Positions 1 to 9,158 are shown, counted from the stretch's first letter. The stretch: 64,000 nucleotides of DNA from Tabrizicola_A sp964393035 (GCA_964393035.1 CAYMRX010000002.1:186001-250000); one strand, 5' to 3'. Numbers and translations are program-made. Notes: generated by a model from the letters alone, not told the origin.

Positions 1-897
1 GATCTGCGCCCGCCAGCCTCTGGCCCTGCCCCCACCTATAAAATCGGCGTCGGCGACATTTTGCAATTTGCGCGCCTGATGCCGCAGATCAACAGTGCGG
101 GGGCCGCAACGGATGAATACACGGTCCGTTCGCTTCCCGTCACATCAGAGGGCTATATCAGCATCGTCGAAGTTGGGCGTGTCGACGTTGTCGGCAAGAC
201 AATCTCCGAGGCCGAAGCCGCAATCTCGGCCGCGCTTCTGCGTTCGGGTGTAGACCCGCGCTTTGAAGTCTCGGTGCAGGGGTTCAACTCGCAGAAAATC
301 TTTTACGGGGGCGTCACCAAGCCGTCGTCGATTCCGTTCACCGACCGGCCGACGTCCTTGAGCGAGGTGATGACGACGGCGGGCGTCACGCTGGAACCGG
401 GCGCTGACAAGGTTGTGAAAATCTTCCGTGGCTCGGAGGAGTATCGCCTGTCGGCACGCGACATCCTGACCAGTTCGCAGCAGCCGGTCTATTATCTGCA
501 AGGCGGCGACCGGGTTTATCTGGAGAACATGTATTATCGCCCCGAGACGGTTGTGCTGACCGGTGAGGTCGGCACGCAATCCATGTATGCGATTTCCGCC
601 GAGACGCGGCAAACGCTGAGCGATGCGCTGTTTTCGCGTGGGGCGTTGACCCTGTTCACGTCGGACAGCAGCCATATCTATCTGATCCGGCGCAATGGCA
701 CCTCTGCGGTCGCCTATCATCTGGATGGCTCCAACCCCGTGCGCCTGTCGATCGCCACGGAAATTGAACTGCGGCCGCAGGATGTGATCTTCGTCGCCGA
801 ACAGCCGGTCACGCGTTACAACCGTGTCCTGCAACAGTTGCTGGGCGCCCTGTCCTTGTCGCAAGACCTGCGTGACGGCATTCAGGAAGAACTGTGA
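1..897 (+). CDS. Polysaccharide export protein (Wza/KpsD type), 5'-truncated by the window edge
   Basis: The reading frame is open from base 1, so the start lies upstream and 298 residues are visible. The first visible residues include YKIGVGDIL, the opening of the periplasmic poly-export domain of outer-membrane polysaccharide export proteins. It is followed by beta-rich repeats of the SLBB type (for example IFYGGVTKPSSIPF and VVLTGEVGTQSMYAI). Family members form the outer-membrane channel for capsule or exopolysaccharide. The signal peptide and lipobox expected at the N-terminus are outside the window. A TTG at 61 could be mistaken for a start, but the conserved domain begins before it. 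Its place ahead of sugar-nucleotide genes fits export of the glycan made by this locus. Confidence 0.85.
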   Translation, partial: DLRPPASGPAPTYKIGVGDILQFARLMPQINSAGAATDEYTVRSLPVTSEGYISIVEVGRVDVVGKTISEAEAAISAALLRSGVDPRFEVSVQGFNSQKIFYGGVTKPSSIPFTDRPTSLSEVMTTAGVTLEPGADKVVKIFRGSEEYRLSARDILTSSQQPVYYLQGGDRVYLENMYYRPETVVLTGEVGTQSMYAISAETRQTLSDALFSRGALTLFTSDSSHIYLIRRNGTSAVAYHLDGSNPVRLSIATEIELRPQDVIFVAEQPVTRYNRVLQQLLGALSLSQDLRDGIQEEL

Positions 898-1106
898 TCT
901 TGCCTGCCCATCCGCCGCCCTTCGCATCTTTGATGTCACGCTGAGGGCGCAAACCTGTCGCCACGACTGGCGAAAATCCACATGTCATGGCAAGGCCCGA
1001 GGCCAGCCGCCCAACCCGCGCAGCCGCCACCGGCTGGTATAGAGACACGCAGAGGCGCCGAGCGATCGCCTCCCGCAAGACGACAAAGTAACGAAAGGAC
1101 GATCAC

Positions 1107-2105
1107 ATGGGTAAAGTTCTGGTAACAGGCGCAGACGGCTTCATCGGGTCACATCTGACCGAGATGCTGGTGCGCGATGGCCATGATGTGACGGCTTTCG
1201 TGATGTACAACTCCCTGAACAGTTGGGGATGGCTGGACCGCGCCCCGAGCGATGTGGCGGGGCAGTTCAAGGTCATCGCGGGCGATATCCGCGATCCGCA
1301 TGGGGTGGAACAGGCGGTGAAAGGCACGGATATCGTGCTGCATCTTGCCGCGCTGATCGCCATTCCGTTCAGCTATCATTCGCCAGACGCCTATGTGCAG
1401 ACCAACGTTACCGGCACACTGAATGTGCTGCAGGCCGCGCGGTCTGCGGGCGGGATTCGGGTGGTATCAACCTCGACGTCGGAAACCTATGGCTCGGCGC
1501 AATTCGTGCCGATCACCGAAGAACACCCCCTGAACGCGCAGTCGCCCTATGCCGCCACCAAGATCGGGGCGGATCAGATGGCGCTGTCCTTCCATCGTTC
1601 GTTCGAATTGCCCGTGGCGGTGCTGCGGCCGTTCAACACCTATGGCCCCCGGCAATCGGCGCGGGCGGTCATTCCGACCATCATCAGCCAAATCGCCGCC
1701 GGATCGCGGCAGATCAAGCTCGGCTCGCTGGCCCCCACCCGCGACTTTACCTTCGTCAAGGACACCGCCCGCGGCTTTATCCAGGCCATGGGCTGCGATG
1801 CCGCCCTTGGCCGGGTCACAAATATCGGGTCGGGTTTTGAAATTTCCATTGCCGACACCGTTGCCGCGATTGCCGAAGCGATGGGCGTCTCGGTCGAGGT
1901 CGAGCTGGATCAGGCCCGCGTGCGCCCGGACGCGAGCGAGGTGGACCGCCTGTTTGCCGGCACAGAACTGGCCAAGCAATTGTTCGACTGGAACCCCGAA
2001 TTTGGCGGGCGCGACGGCTTTGTGCGCGGGCTGGCGGAAACCGCCGCTTGGTTCCAGGACCCGGCGAACCTCGCCGCCTACAAGACCGACCGCTACAACA
2101 TCTAA
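1107..2105 (+). CDS. legB: LegB-type nucleotide-sugar 4,6-dehydratase (legionaminic acid pathway step 1)
   Basis: This is a 332-residue extended short-chain dehydrogenase. It has the NAD-binding motif GADGFIGSH at residues 8-16 and a catalytic Tyr148-x3-Lys152 (SPYAATK) preceded by the STSETYG segment. The stretch YNSLNSWGWLD near residues 34-44 is typical of the LegB subgroup rather than of GDP-mannose or dTDP-glucose dehydratases. The family converts an NDP-GlcNAc to its 4-keto-6-deoxy form. The ATG follows a good Shine-Dalgarno sequence (GAAAGGA, 1092-1098). It opens the nonulosonate array and is separated from the export gene by 209 bases without a recognisable gene, so a promoter may lie there. 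Confidence 0.9.
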   Translation: MGKVLVTGADGFIGSHLTEMLVRDGHDVTAFVMYNSLNSWGWLDRAPSDVAGQFKVIAGDIRDPHGVEQAVKGTDIVLHLAALIAIPFSYHSPDAYVQTNVTGTLNVLQAARSAGGIRVVSTSTSETYGSAQFVPITEEHPLNAQSPYAATKIGADQMALSFHRSFELPVAVLRPFNTYGPRQSARAVIPTIISQIAAGSRQIKLGSLAPTRDFTFVKDTARGFIQAMGCDAALGRVTNIGSGFEISIADTVAAIAEAMGVSVEVELDQARVRPDASEVDRLFAGTELAKQLFDWNPEFGGRDGFVRGLAETAAWFQDPANLAAYKTDRYNI

Positions 2106-2123
2106 CGCGTGCAGGATTTCGCC

Positions 2124-3317
2124 ATGTTGAAACACCAATCCACGCCCGCGATGCTGCCTGAGGTGCTGGAGCGCATGAACCGGGTGCTTGGCCCGGCCAC
2201 GGAATTCATTCCGCTGCATGTGCCCGAATTTCTGGGCAAGGAGCGTGACTATGTTCTGGATTGCATCGACACCGGCTGGGTGTCTTCGGTCGGCGGCTAT
2301 GTCGACCGGTTCGAGGCCGAGCTTGCCGCCGCCTGCGGCGCGGCCCGCGCTGTCGTGGTGGTCAATGGCACGGCGGCCCTGCATCTGGCGATGATCGTGG
2401 CGGGCGTGAAGCCGAATGATGAGGTCATCATTCCCGCGCTGACCTTTGCCGCCACGGCCAATGCGGTGCATCACCTTGGCGCGGTGCCGCATTTCGTGGA
2501 CAGTTGCGAAACGACACTGGGGCTGGACCCGGCGGCACTGGCGGCCCATCTGCGCCAAGTCGCGGTGACGCGGCCTGAAGGGCTGGTCAACAAGGCAACC
2601 GGGCGGCGGATTTCCTGCGTGGTGCCGATGCATGTCTTTGGCCATGCGATCGACATGGATGCGCTGAACGCGGTTGCTGCGGAATTCGGGCTGGTGGTGG
2701 TGGAAGATGCCGCCGAATCCCTTGGCAGCCAATATAAAGGGCGGCCCTGTGGATCGCTGTCGAAGATCTCGGCGCTCAGCTTCAATGGCAACAAGATCAT
2801 CACCACCGGCGGCGGCGGCGCGATCCTGACAGATGACCCCGAACTCGGTCGCCACGCAAAGCACCTGTCAACGACGGCCAAAGTCCCGCACCGCTGGGCC
2901 TATGCGCATGACGAGGTGGGCTACAACTACCGCATGCCCAACCTGAACGCCGCCCTTGGCGTGGCGCAGCTTGCCCAGTTGGACACCCGGCTTGCGCAAA
3001 AACGCGCCCTTGCCACCCGCTATATTGCCGGTTTTGAGGGGTTGTCCTGCGGGGCGATTTTCCGCGAGCCGGAAAACAGCCACAGCAATTATTGGCTGAA
3101 CACGCTGATGCTGGCCCCCGAGGTCGAGATTGCCGACCGCGATGCCCTGCTGGATGGCCTGAATGACGCGGGCTATATGGCGCGGCCGATCTGGTCGCTC
3201 TTGCACCATGCGCCCTATAACGCCACCTGCCCGCGCGCGCCCCTGCCCGTCGCCGAACAGTTGGAGCGGCGCATCATCAACCTGCCCTCCTCTGCCATGC
3301 TGGCCGATCGCGCATGA
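2124..3317 (+). CDS. legC: LegC-family PLP-dependent sugar aminotransferase
   Basis: This 397-residue protein belongs to the DegT/DnrJ/EryC1 sugar aminotransferases. The N-terminal segment IPLHVPEFLGKERDYVLD, then TGWVSSVGGYVDRFE, is characteristic of LegC. The PLP lysine is expected in SFNGNKIITTGGGG, after VVEDAAESLGS. It should aminate C4 of the LegB product. A GTG at 2109 extends the frame by five codons, but the ATG at 2124 has AGGA (2113-2116) at good spacing and is preferred. Its stop overlaps the next start by 4 bp, so it is translationally coupled to legG. Confidence 0.9.
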   Translation: MLKHQSTPAMLPEVLERMNRVLGPATEFIPLHVPEFLGKERDYVLDCIDTGWVSSVGGYVDRFEAELAAACGAARAVVVVNGTAALHLAMIVAGVKPNDEVIIPALTFAATANAVHHLGAVPHFVDSCETTLGLDPAALAAHLRQVAVTRPEGLVNKATGRRISCVVPMHVFGHAIDMDALNAVAAEFGLVVVEDAAESLGSQYKGRPCGSLSKISALSFNGNKIITTGGGGAILTDDPELGRHAKHLSTTAKVPHRWAYAHDEVGYNYRMPNLNAALGVAQLAQLDTRLAQKRALATRYIAGFEGLSCGAIFREPENSHSNYWLNTLMLAPEVEIADRDALLDGLNDAGYMARPIWSLLHHAPYNATCPRAPLPVAEQLERRIINLPSSAMLADRA

Positions 3318-4456
3318 AACTGCTTGCCGTCACCGCAACCCGCGCCGAATGGGGGCTTCTGGCCCCGGTTCTGGACGCCCTTCGCGGCGATGCCCGGTTT
3401 GAGCCGCAACTCTTGGTCACCGGCCAGCATCTGGTGGCGGGCAGCACGACGCTTGCCGCCATCACCGCCGAAGGCCACCAGCCCGCCGCCCTGATCGACA
3501 TGGAACTTGGGGCCGACGATGGCCCGCGCGCCATTTCGCACAGCATGGGGCTGTTGGTGGATCGGGTGGGCAAGGTCTTTGCCGATCTTGCCCCCGACGC
3601 GGTTCTGCTGCTGGGCGACCGCTATGAATCCCTTGCCGTTGCCTTGGCCGCCTTGGTGGCGCGGATTCCGGTGCTGCATGTGTTTGGCGGCGATGTGACC
3701 GAGGGCGCCTTTGACGATTCGATCCGCCACGCCATCACCAAACTTGCCGCGCTGCATTTCGTCTCGAACGAAGAAAGCGCAGCCCGCGTGCGACAATTGG
3801 GCGAAGATCCCACGCGGGTGCACAATGTCGGCTCCACCGGCATTGACCGCATCCTTGCGGTCAAGACCCTGCCCCGCGCCGACTTCTTTCAGGCGGTCGG
3901 CCTGCGCCCGCGCGACAAGAATTTCGTGCTGACCTTCCATCCCGCCACCTTGGTCGAAGACCCCGCCGAGGAGGCGCGCGCCCTGCTGGCCGCCCTTGAC
4001 GCCTTCCCCGAGGCCGGGCTGATCTTTACCGGATCGAACGCCGACCCCGGCGCGCGTGAGATCGACGCGCTGATCCAAGAGTTTGTCGCCGGGCGAGAAA
4101 ATGCCGTTTTCTTCGAAAGCCTTGGCTCGCAACGCTATTTCTCGGCGCTGGCGCATTGCGATCTGGTGATCGGCAATTCCTCCAGCGGCATCATGGAGGC
4201 GCCCAGCTTCAAGCTGCCGACCATCAACATCGGCGAACGTCAGGCGCGGCGGATGCGGGCGAAGTCGGTGATTGATTGCGCTGCCACCCCCGCGGCGATC
4301 GGGGAGGCGATCCGCCGGGGGCTGTCCTTGGATTGCCGCGGCTTTGACAACCCTTACGGCGATGGGCGCGCGGCACGACACATCGTTGATACCCTTGCCA
4401 AAATTGACACTCCAAGGAGCCTGACGAGGAAATCCTTCGTCGATTTGCCAATATGA
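3314..4456 (+). CDS. legG: Hydrolysing NDP-sugar 2-epimerase (LegG/NeuC type)
   Basis: This 380-residue GT-B-fold enzyme opens with LLAVTATRAEWGLLAPVL and has LLGDRYESLAVALAA and FGGDVTEGAFDDSIRHA, the signatures of the NeuC branch of hydrolysing 2-epimerases. C-terminal VIGNSSSGIMEAPSF contacts the nucleotide in the family. In legionaminic acid synthesis LegG releases NDP and inverts C2, giving 2,4-diacetamido-2,4,6-trideoxymannose. A sialic-acid NeuC role is less likely because legB, legC and legH lie beside it. It is distinct from the non-hydrolysing WecB at 8013. The ATG overlaps the legC stop as ATGA. Confidence 0.87.
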   Translation: MKLLAVTATRAEWGLLAPVLDALRGDARFEPQLLVTGQHLVAGSTTLAAITAEGHQPAALIDMELGADDGPRAISHSMGLLVDRVGKVFADLAPDAVLLLGDRYESLAVALAALVARIPVLHVFGGDVTEGAFDDSIRHAITKLAALHFVSNEESAARVRQLGEDPTRVHNVGSTGIDRILAVKTLPRADFFQAVGLRPRDKNFVLTFHPATLVEDPAEEARALLAALDAFPEAGLIFTGSNADPGAREIDALIQEFVAGRENAVFFESLGSQRYFSALAHCDLVIGNSSSGIMEAPSFKLPTINIGERQARRMRAKSVIDCAATPAAIGEAIRRGLSLDCRGFDNPYGDGRAARHIVDTLAKIDTPRSLTRKSFVDLPI

Positions 4457-5550
4457 CCAAACCGAACAAAACTCTCATCATCGCGGAAGCCGGGGTCAAC
4501 CATAACGGCAGCCTTGATCTGGCGCTGGAGCTGGTGGACCGCGCGGCCGAGGCCGGGGCGGATTTCGTCAAGTTCCAGACCTTCAAAGCCGCCAAGCTTG
4601 TGTCGCAAAGCGCGCAGAAGGCCGCCTACCAAAAGGTCACCACCGATGCTGAGGAAAGCCAGTTGCAGATGCTGGCCCGGCTGGAACTGTCGGCCGAGGC
4701 GCATCACGCGCTGATCGACCGTTGCGCGGCGCGCGGCATTGCCTTTCTTTCAACCGCCTTTGACCCTGAAAGCCTGACCTTCCTGCATCAGGGCCTTGGG
4801 CTGAAGACGCTGAAACTTGGCTCTGGCGAATTGACCAATGCGCCGATGCTTTTGGATGCGGCGCGCAGCGGCATGACGCTTTTGCTGTCCACCGGCATGG
4901 GCAGCCTGTCCGAGGTGGAGGAAGCCTTGGGCGTCATTGCCTTTGGCCTGACCCGCCCGGACCAGCCGCAGCGCCGCGCCGATTTTGCCGAGGCGCTGTT
5001 GGACCCGGCAGCATGGCAGGCGCTGCGGTCGCGGGTGACGCTTCTGCATTGCACGACAGAATACCCCGCGCCGATTGCCGAAACCAATCTGCGCGCCATC
5101 GACACCATGGCGCAGGCCTTTGGCCTGCCGGTTGGCTATTCCGATCACACCTTGGGCAATGCCATGAGCCTTGCCGCGGTTGCCCGTGGGGCCACGGTGA
5201 TCGAAAAGCACTTTACGCTGGACCGCAACATGGCAGGCCCGGATCACGCCGCCTCGGTCGAACCGGAGGAGCTTGCCGCCCTTGTGCGCGACATTCGCGC
5301 GGTGGAACTGGGGCTTGGCAACGGCATCAAGCAACCGGGGCCGGCCGAGGTGCGCAACCGCGCCATCGTGCGCAAATGGGTTGTGGCCGCGCGCGATCTG
5401 CCCGCGGGCCATGTGCTGACGGCCGCCGATCTGGCCTGCAAGCGCACCAATGGCACGATTTCGGCCATGTCTTTGTGGGATTGCCTTGGCCACCGCCTGC
5501 GCCATGCCCTCGCCCATGACGAGGCCCTGACCCACGAGATGCTGCAATGA
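4453..5550 (+). CDS. legI: Nonulosonate synthase (LegI/NeuB type) with C-terminal SAF domain
   Basis: This 365-residue protein has the NeuB TIM-barrel start IIAEAGVNHNGSLDLALEL and FVKFQTFKAAKLV, plus the central TTEYPAP and GYSDHTLG motifs. IEKHFTLDR and DHAASVEPEEL follow. The last ~65 residues, from VVAARDLPAGHVLTAADL, form the antifreeze-like SAF domain. The family condenses phosphoenolpyruvate with a manno-configured amino sugar. Here the substrate is expected to be the LegG product, giving N,N'-diacetyllegionaminic acid. The sequence alone does not separate LegI from NeuB or PseI; the assignment rests on the neighbours. ATGA overlaps occur at both ends. Confidence 0.88.
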   Translation: MTKPNKTLIIAEAGVNHNGSLDLALELVDRAAEAGADFVKFQTFKAAKLVSQSAQKAAYQKVTTDAEESQLQMLARLELSAEAHHALIDRCAARGIAFLSTAFDPESLTFLHQGLGLKTLKLGSGELTNAPMLLDAARSGMTLLLSTGMGSLSEVEEALGVIAFGLTRPDQPQRRADFAEALLDPAAWQALRSRVTLLHCTTEYPAPIAETNLRAIDTMAQAFGLPVGYSDHTLGNAMSLAAVARGATVIEKHFTLDRNMAGPDHAASVEPEELAALVRDIRAVELGLGNGIKQPGPAEVRNRAIVRKWVVAARDLPAGHVLTAADLACKRTNGTISAMSLWDCLGHRLRHALAHDEALTHEMLQ

Positions 5551-6200
5551 CGCGCCAGATCGGCATCTTTGGGGCGGCGGGATTTGGCCGTGAGGTGGCT
5601 GAAATCCTTCAGCGCCAACTCGCCGCAGAGCGCAGCGAGGCCCGCGTGGTCTTTGTGGAGCGCAGCGCGGGCGATAGCGTGAACGGTGTGGCCGTCGTTT
5701 CGGAAGCCGCCTTTCTGGCCGACCCGGCACCGCGCGATTTCATCGTGGCCATCGCCGATGGCGCAATCCGCAAGCGATTGTATGAGGCGGCACTGGCCAG
5801 CGGCGCCCGCCCCTTTGACCTGCGCGCTGCCAGCGCCGAAGTGTCACCCTCGGCCCATTTGGGCGCGGGGCATGTGCTGTGCGGGCACAGCAGCGTTTCA
5901 TCAAATGCCGTGGTCGGGCGCGGCTTTCATCTGAACGTGTCCTGCTATCTGGCCCATGATTGCCGCGTCGGCGATTTCGTGACATTCGGGCCGAATGTGG
6001 TCTGTGCCGGCAATGTCGTGATCGAAGATGGCGCCTATATCGGCGGCGGCGCGTTGATCCGCCAAGGCCGCACCGGCGCGCCGGTGGTGATCGGGGCCGG
6101 GGCTGTGGTGGGAATGGGGGCTGTGGTGCTGTCCAGTGTTGCGGCGGGTGAAACCGTGGTCGGCAATCCGGCAAAAAACCTTTCAAGGGGTGGGAAATGA
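5547..6200 (+). CDS. legH: Sugar O/N-acetyltransferase, NeuD/PglD/LegH family
   Basis: This is a 217-residue protein. Its N-terminal Rossmann-like half binds sugar nucleotide (IGIFGAAGFGREVAEIL). The C-terminal left-handed beta-helix is built from hexapeptide repeats (SAHLGAGHVLCGH through VIEDGAYIGGGALI). H-D-C in LAHDCRVGDFVTFGP carries the likely catalytic His. Members N-acetylate the C4 amino group of UDP- or GDP-bacillosamine-type sugars or O-acetylate sialic acid. Between legI and ptmE, the LegH role (acetylating the LegC product) is the best fit. It is coupled to both neighbours by ATGA overlaps. Confidence 0.82.
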   Translation: MTRQIGIFGAAGFGREVAEILQRQLAAERSEARVVFVERSAGDSVNGVAVVSEAAFLADPAPRDFIVAIADGAIRKRLYEAALASGARPFDLRAASAEVSPSAHLGAGHVLCGHSSVSSNAVVGRGFHLNVSCYLAHDCRVGDFVTFGPNVVCAGNVVIEDGAYIGGGALIRQGRTGAPVVIGAGAVVGMGAVVLSSVAAGETVVGNPAKNLSRGGK

Positions 6201-7258
6201 CCTTTTTCAAAGGTGATCTCAGCAAGATGATCGTCCCGATCAGCGGGGTGCTGCGCGACGCCATGGAGGCCATCGACCGTGGCACCCGCCAGATTGCTCT
6301 GGTGACCGACGCCAAGGGCATTCTGGTCGGCGTCATCACCGACGGGGACATTCGCCGGGGGTTGATGCGGGGGCTGACCCTGCAAAGCCCGCTGGCCGAG
6401 ATCACCAAGCCGAACTTCGTCTCGGTCAAGGCCAGCGAAGCCGCCGCCGCGCGCGCCTTGCTGACCACGCGCAACCTGCACCAGATTCCGCTGGTGGATG
6501 AGGCCGGGCGACCTGTCGACATCTTTCACATCGACAACCTGCTTGATACCCCCGAACATCAGACGCGGGTCGTGCTGATGGCAGGGGGCCTTGGCACCCG
6601 CCTGCGGCCGCTGACCGAAACGGTGCCGAAGCCAATGCTGCATATCGGCGGCCGCCCGATCTTGGAAAAGATCATCGAAGCCTTCGTCTCGCAGGGCTTC
6701 AAGACCTTTACCATCTCGTTGAACTACAAGGGCGAGATGATCCGCGAATATTTCGGTGATGGCGCCCGGTTCGGGGCGAAGATCGACTATGTCGAGGAAA
6801 AACAGCGCATGGGCACCGCCGGGGCGCTGTCGCTACTGCCCGAACGTCCCACCGCGCCCTTTGTGGTGATGAATGGCGATCTTCTGAGTTCGCTGCAATT
6901 CGACAGCCTGCTGAAATTCCACGACGACATCGGGGCCATGGGCACGATGTGCGTGCGCGAATATGCGGTGCAGGTGCCTTATGGCGTGGTTGAAACCGAA
7001 GGCTCCCTCTTGCGCCGCATCGTCGAAAAGCCGACGCACCAGCACTTTATCAATGCCGGTATCTATGTGCTGTCGCCCGCCGCGCTGGATTTTGTCGAAC
7101 CCGACACCTATCTCGACATGCCCTCGCTTTTCGAGCGGATGATCGCCGCCGACCAGACCGCCGCGACCTTCCCGCTTGGCGGTTATTGGATCGACATCGG
7201 GCGTCTGGAAGATCTGGAGCGCGCCCGCGCCGAAGCCCCGGCAGACGATCAACCATGA
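6197..7258 (+). CDS. ptmE: CBS-domain nucleotidyltransferase, PtmE-like (sugar-1-phosphate guanylyltransferase candidate)
   Basis: This 353-residue protein has two parts. Residues ~1-118 form a CBS pair (GVITDGDIRRGLMRG; LHQIPLVDEAGRPVDI). From residue ~120 there is a nucleotidyltransferase domain with VVLMAGGLGTRLRPLT and VPKPMLHIGGRPILE, then EKQRMGTAGALSLL and VMNGDLL. In Campylobacter jejuni the same architecture (PtmE) makes GDP-glucosamine, the activated sugar that starts legionaminic acid synthesis. GDP use here is inferred from family and context; the sequence does not prove nucleotide choice. CBS domains usually bind adenosyl ligands, so nucleotide control is possible. Both ends overlap neighbours by ATGA. 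Confidence 0.83.
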   Translation: MTFFKGDLSKMIVPISGVLRDAMEAIDRGTRQIALVTDAKGILVGVITDGDIRRGLMRGLTLQSPLAEITKPNFVSVKASEAAAARALLTTRNLHQIPLVDEAGRPVDIFHIDNLLDTPEHQTRVVLMAGGLGTRLRPLTETVPKPMLHIGGRPILEKIIEAFVSQGFKTFTISLNYKGEMIREYFGDGARFGAKIDYVEEKQRMGTAGALSLLPERPTAPFVVMNGDLLSSLQFDSLLKFHDDIGAMGTMCVREYAVQVPYGVVETEGSLLRRIVEKPTHQHFINAGIYVLSPAALDFVEPDTYLDMPSLFERMIAADQTAATFPLGGYWIDIGRLEDLERARAEAPADDQP

Positions 7259-7959
7259 GCGCCGCCATGCCCTCGGTCCTTGCCATCATCCCCGCGCGCG
7301 GCGGATCAAAAGGCCTGCCGGGCAAGAACATCGCACCGCTTGGCGGCAAACCCCTGATCGCCTGGAGCATCGAAGCGGCCTTGGCCGCGCGTTGTGTCAG
7401 CCGGACCATCGTTTCAACCGACAGCCCCGAAATTGCCGAGGTTGCCCGCGCTGCCGGGGCGGATGTGCCGTTCCTGCGCCCCGATCATCTGGCCAGCGAC
7501 ACGGCAACCACGCTGGATGTCATCGCCCATGCCCGCCAAGCCTGCCCCGGCTTTGATGTGCTTTTGGTCTTGCAGCCCACCTCGCCGTTGCGACAGGCCG
7601 CCGACATCGACGCGGCCTTTGCCCAGATGATCGACAGCGGCGCGCAAAGCTGCACTTCGGTCTGTGAAGCCGACACGCCGCCATGGCTGATGTATCGGCA
7701 AAACGAGGCGGGCTTTGTGGAAGGCGTGCTTCCCCCTTGGCCGGGCGGCATGCGCCGACAGGATCTGCCCCCGGTCTATGTGCTGAATGGCGCGCTTTAC
7801 TTTGTGAAGACCCCGGCCTTCGACACAACCGGGCAACTCCTGCCATCACCGACCGCCGGCTATGTCATGCCTGCGAACGCCTCGATTGACATCGACACCC
7901 ACGATGACTTGCGCCGGGCCGAGGCCGCGCTTGCCAGCCATCACCTTTTAGACAACTGA
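7255..7959 (+). CDS. legF: CMP-legionaminate/acylneuraminate cytidylyltransferase (LegF/NeuA type)
   Basis: This 234-residue protein starts with the cytidylyltransferase motif IIPARGGSKGLPGKN and contains TIVSTDSPEIAEVA, VLLVLQPTSPLRQ, PVYVLNGALYFV and the closing SIDIDTHDDLRRAEA. The family activates nonulosonic acids with CTP, the last cytoplasmic step before glycosyl transfer. The frame is open upstream of the chosen start, but the ATG at 7255 overlaps the ptmE stop as ATGA, the pattern of the whole array, and begins right before the conserved domain. It is followed by 53 bases before wecB. Confidence 0.88.
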   Translation: MSAAMPSVLAIIPARGGSKGLPGKNIAPLGGKPLIAWSIEAALAARCVSRTIVSTDSPEIAEVARAAGADVPFLRPDHLASDTATTLDVIAHARQACPGFDVLLVLQPTSPLRQAADIDAAFAQMIDSGAQSCTSVCEADTPPWLMYRQNEAGFVEGVLPPWPGGMRRQDLPPVYVLNGALYFVKTPAFDTTGQLLPSPTAGYVMPANASIDIDTHDDLRRAEAALASHHLLDN

Positions 7960-8012
7960 TTGCCCCATGTTCCCCTTTTCCCCATGCAAAGCCGCATCCT
8001 AAGGCCATCCCC

Positions 8013-9158
8013 ATGTTCAAAGTTCTCGTCATTTTCGGTACACGCCCCGAGGCCATCAAGATGGCCCCCATCGTCAAGGCGCTGAAAGCCGCGCCCGGCA
8101 TCACCTGCCGCGTCGCGGTTTCGGCCCAGCATCGCGACATGCTGGATCAGGTGCTGGACCTGTTCCAGATCGTGCCGGATTACGATCTGAACGTCATGAG
8201 CCCAGGACAAAGCCTGGCTCAGGTGCTGTCGCGGGTCGTGCTTGGGCTGGAAGATGTGTTGAGGGCCTTTGCGCCGAACCTTGTGCTTGTGCATGGTGAC
8301 ACCTCGACCACGCTGTCCGCGACACTGGCCGCCTATTATCACCAGATCCCGGTCGGCCATGTGGAAGCGGGCCTGCGCACCGGCAATATCTATTCGCCTT
8401 GGCCCGAGGAGATGAACCGCAAGGTCGTCGGCTCCATCGCCCAGTTGCACTTTGCGCCGACCGAGAAATCCCGTGAAAATCTTCTGGCCGAAAACGTGCC
8501 CGATGCCCAGATCCATGTGACCGGGAACTCGGTCATTGATGCGCTGCTGGACGCGGTGGAAATCCTGCAAAATGATCCGGCGAAACGTGCCGAATTTGAC
8601 CGTGCCTTCAACCTTCATCCTGATCGCAAACTTATTCTTGTAACCGGCCATCGGCGCGAAAGTTTTGGCGACGGGTTCGAACGGGTTTGCGATGCGCTGG
8701 CCACGCTGGCCCAACGCGACGATGTGCAGATCCTTTATCCGGTGCATCCCAACCCGGCGGTCCGCGATGTGGTCGAGGCCCGTCTGGGCGGCAAATCGCG
8801 CATCACGCTGATCGCACCACAAGATTACCTGCCCTTTGTCTATCTGATGCAGCGCGCCTATCTGATCCTCACCGATTCCGGCGGGATTCAAGAGGAAGCC
8901 CCCTCGCTGGGCAAACCGGTGCTGGTCATGCGTGACACCACGGAACGCCCCGAGGCGGTGGCCGTGGGCACCGTCAAGCTGGTGGGCACCGATCAGGCCA
9001 CGATCATCGACGAGGTCAGCCGGCTGCTGGATGACCCGGCCTATTTCAACTTGATGGCCAGCGCCCATAACCCTTATGGCGACGGGAAAACCGCAGAGCG
9101 CATCGTTGCAGCCATCCAAACCCTTCTTCAGAACAACCAGAACTCAGGTGCCAAATGA
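8013..9158 (+). CDS. wecB: UDP-N-acetylglucosamine 2-epimerase, non-hydrolysing
   Basis: This 381-residue protein has the WecB/MnaA hallmarks VIFGTRPEAIKMAPIV, VHGDTSTTLSATLAA, GHVEAGLRTG, EEMNRKV, ILVTGHRRESFG and LTDSGGIQEEAPSLGKPVLV. It interconverts UDP-GlcNAc and UDP-ManNAc. The ATG is preceded by TAAGG (8000-8004) at 8-nt spacing. The stop overlaps wecC by ATGA, so product and next enzyme are coupled. It differs from the hydrolysing homologue at 3314, so this locus has both epimerase classes. Confidence 0.95.
   Translation: MFKVLVIFGTRPEAIKMAPIVKALKAAPGITCRVAVSAQHRDMLDQVLDLFQIVPDYDLNVMSPGQSLAQVLSRVVLGLEDVLRAFAPNLVLVHGDTSTTLSATLAAYYHQIPVGHVEAGLRTGNIYSPWPEEMNRKVVGSIAQLHFAPTEKSRENLLAENVPDAQIHVTGNSVIDALLDAVEILQNDPAKRAEFDRAFNLHPDRKLILVTGHRRESFGDGFERVCDALATLAQRDDVQILYPVHPNPAVRDVVEARLGGKSRITLIAPQDYLPFVYLMQRAYLILTDSGGIQEEAPSLGKPVLVMRDTTERPEAVAVGTVKLVGTDQATIIDEVSRLLDDPAYFNLMASAHNPYGDGKTAERIVAAIQTLLQNNQNSGAK

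Noticed and set aside
898..1106. Possible JUMPstart/ops site for the NusG paralogue ahead of the glycan genes
   Set aside because: I looked for GGCGGTAGC-like sequence here and upstream of wecA but found no match; loading sites of alphaproteobacterial paralogues are not known well enough to call one.
4453..5550. Sialic acid (Neu5Ac) rather than legionaminic acid synthesis
   Set aside because: NeuB-type sequence alone allows it, but legB, legC and legH beside it have no role in Neu5Ac synthesis.
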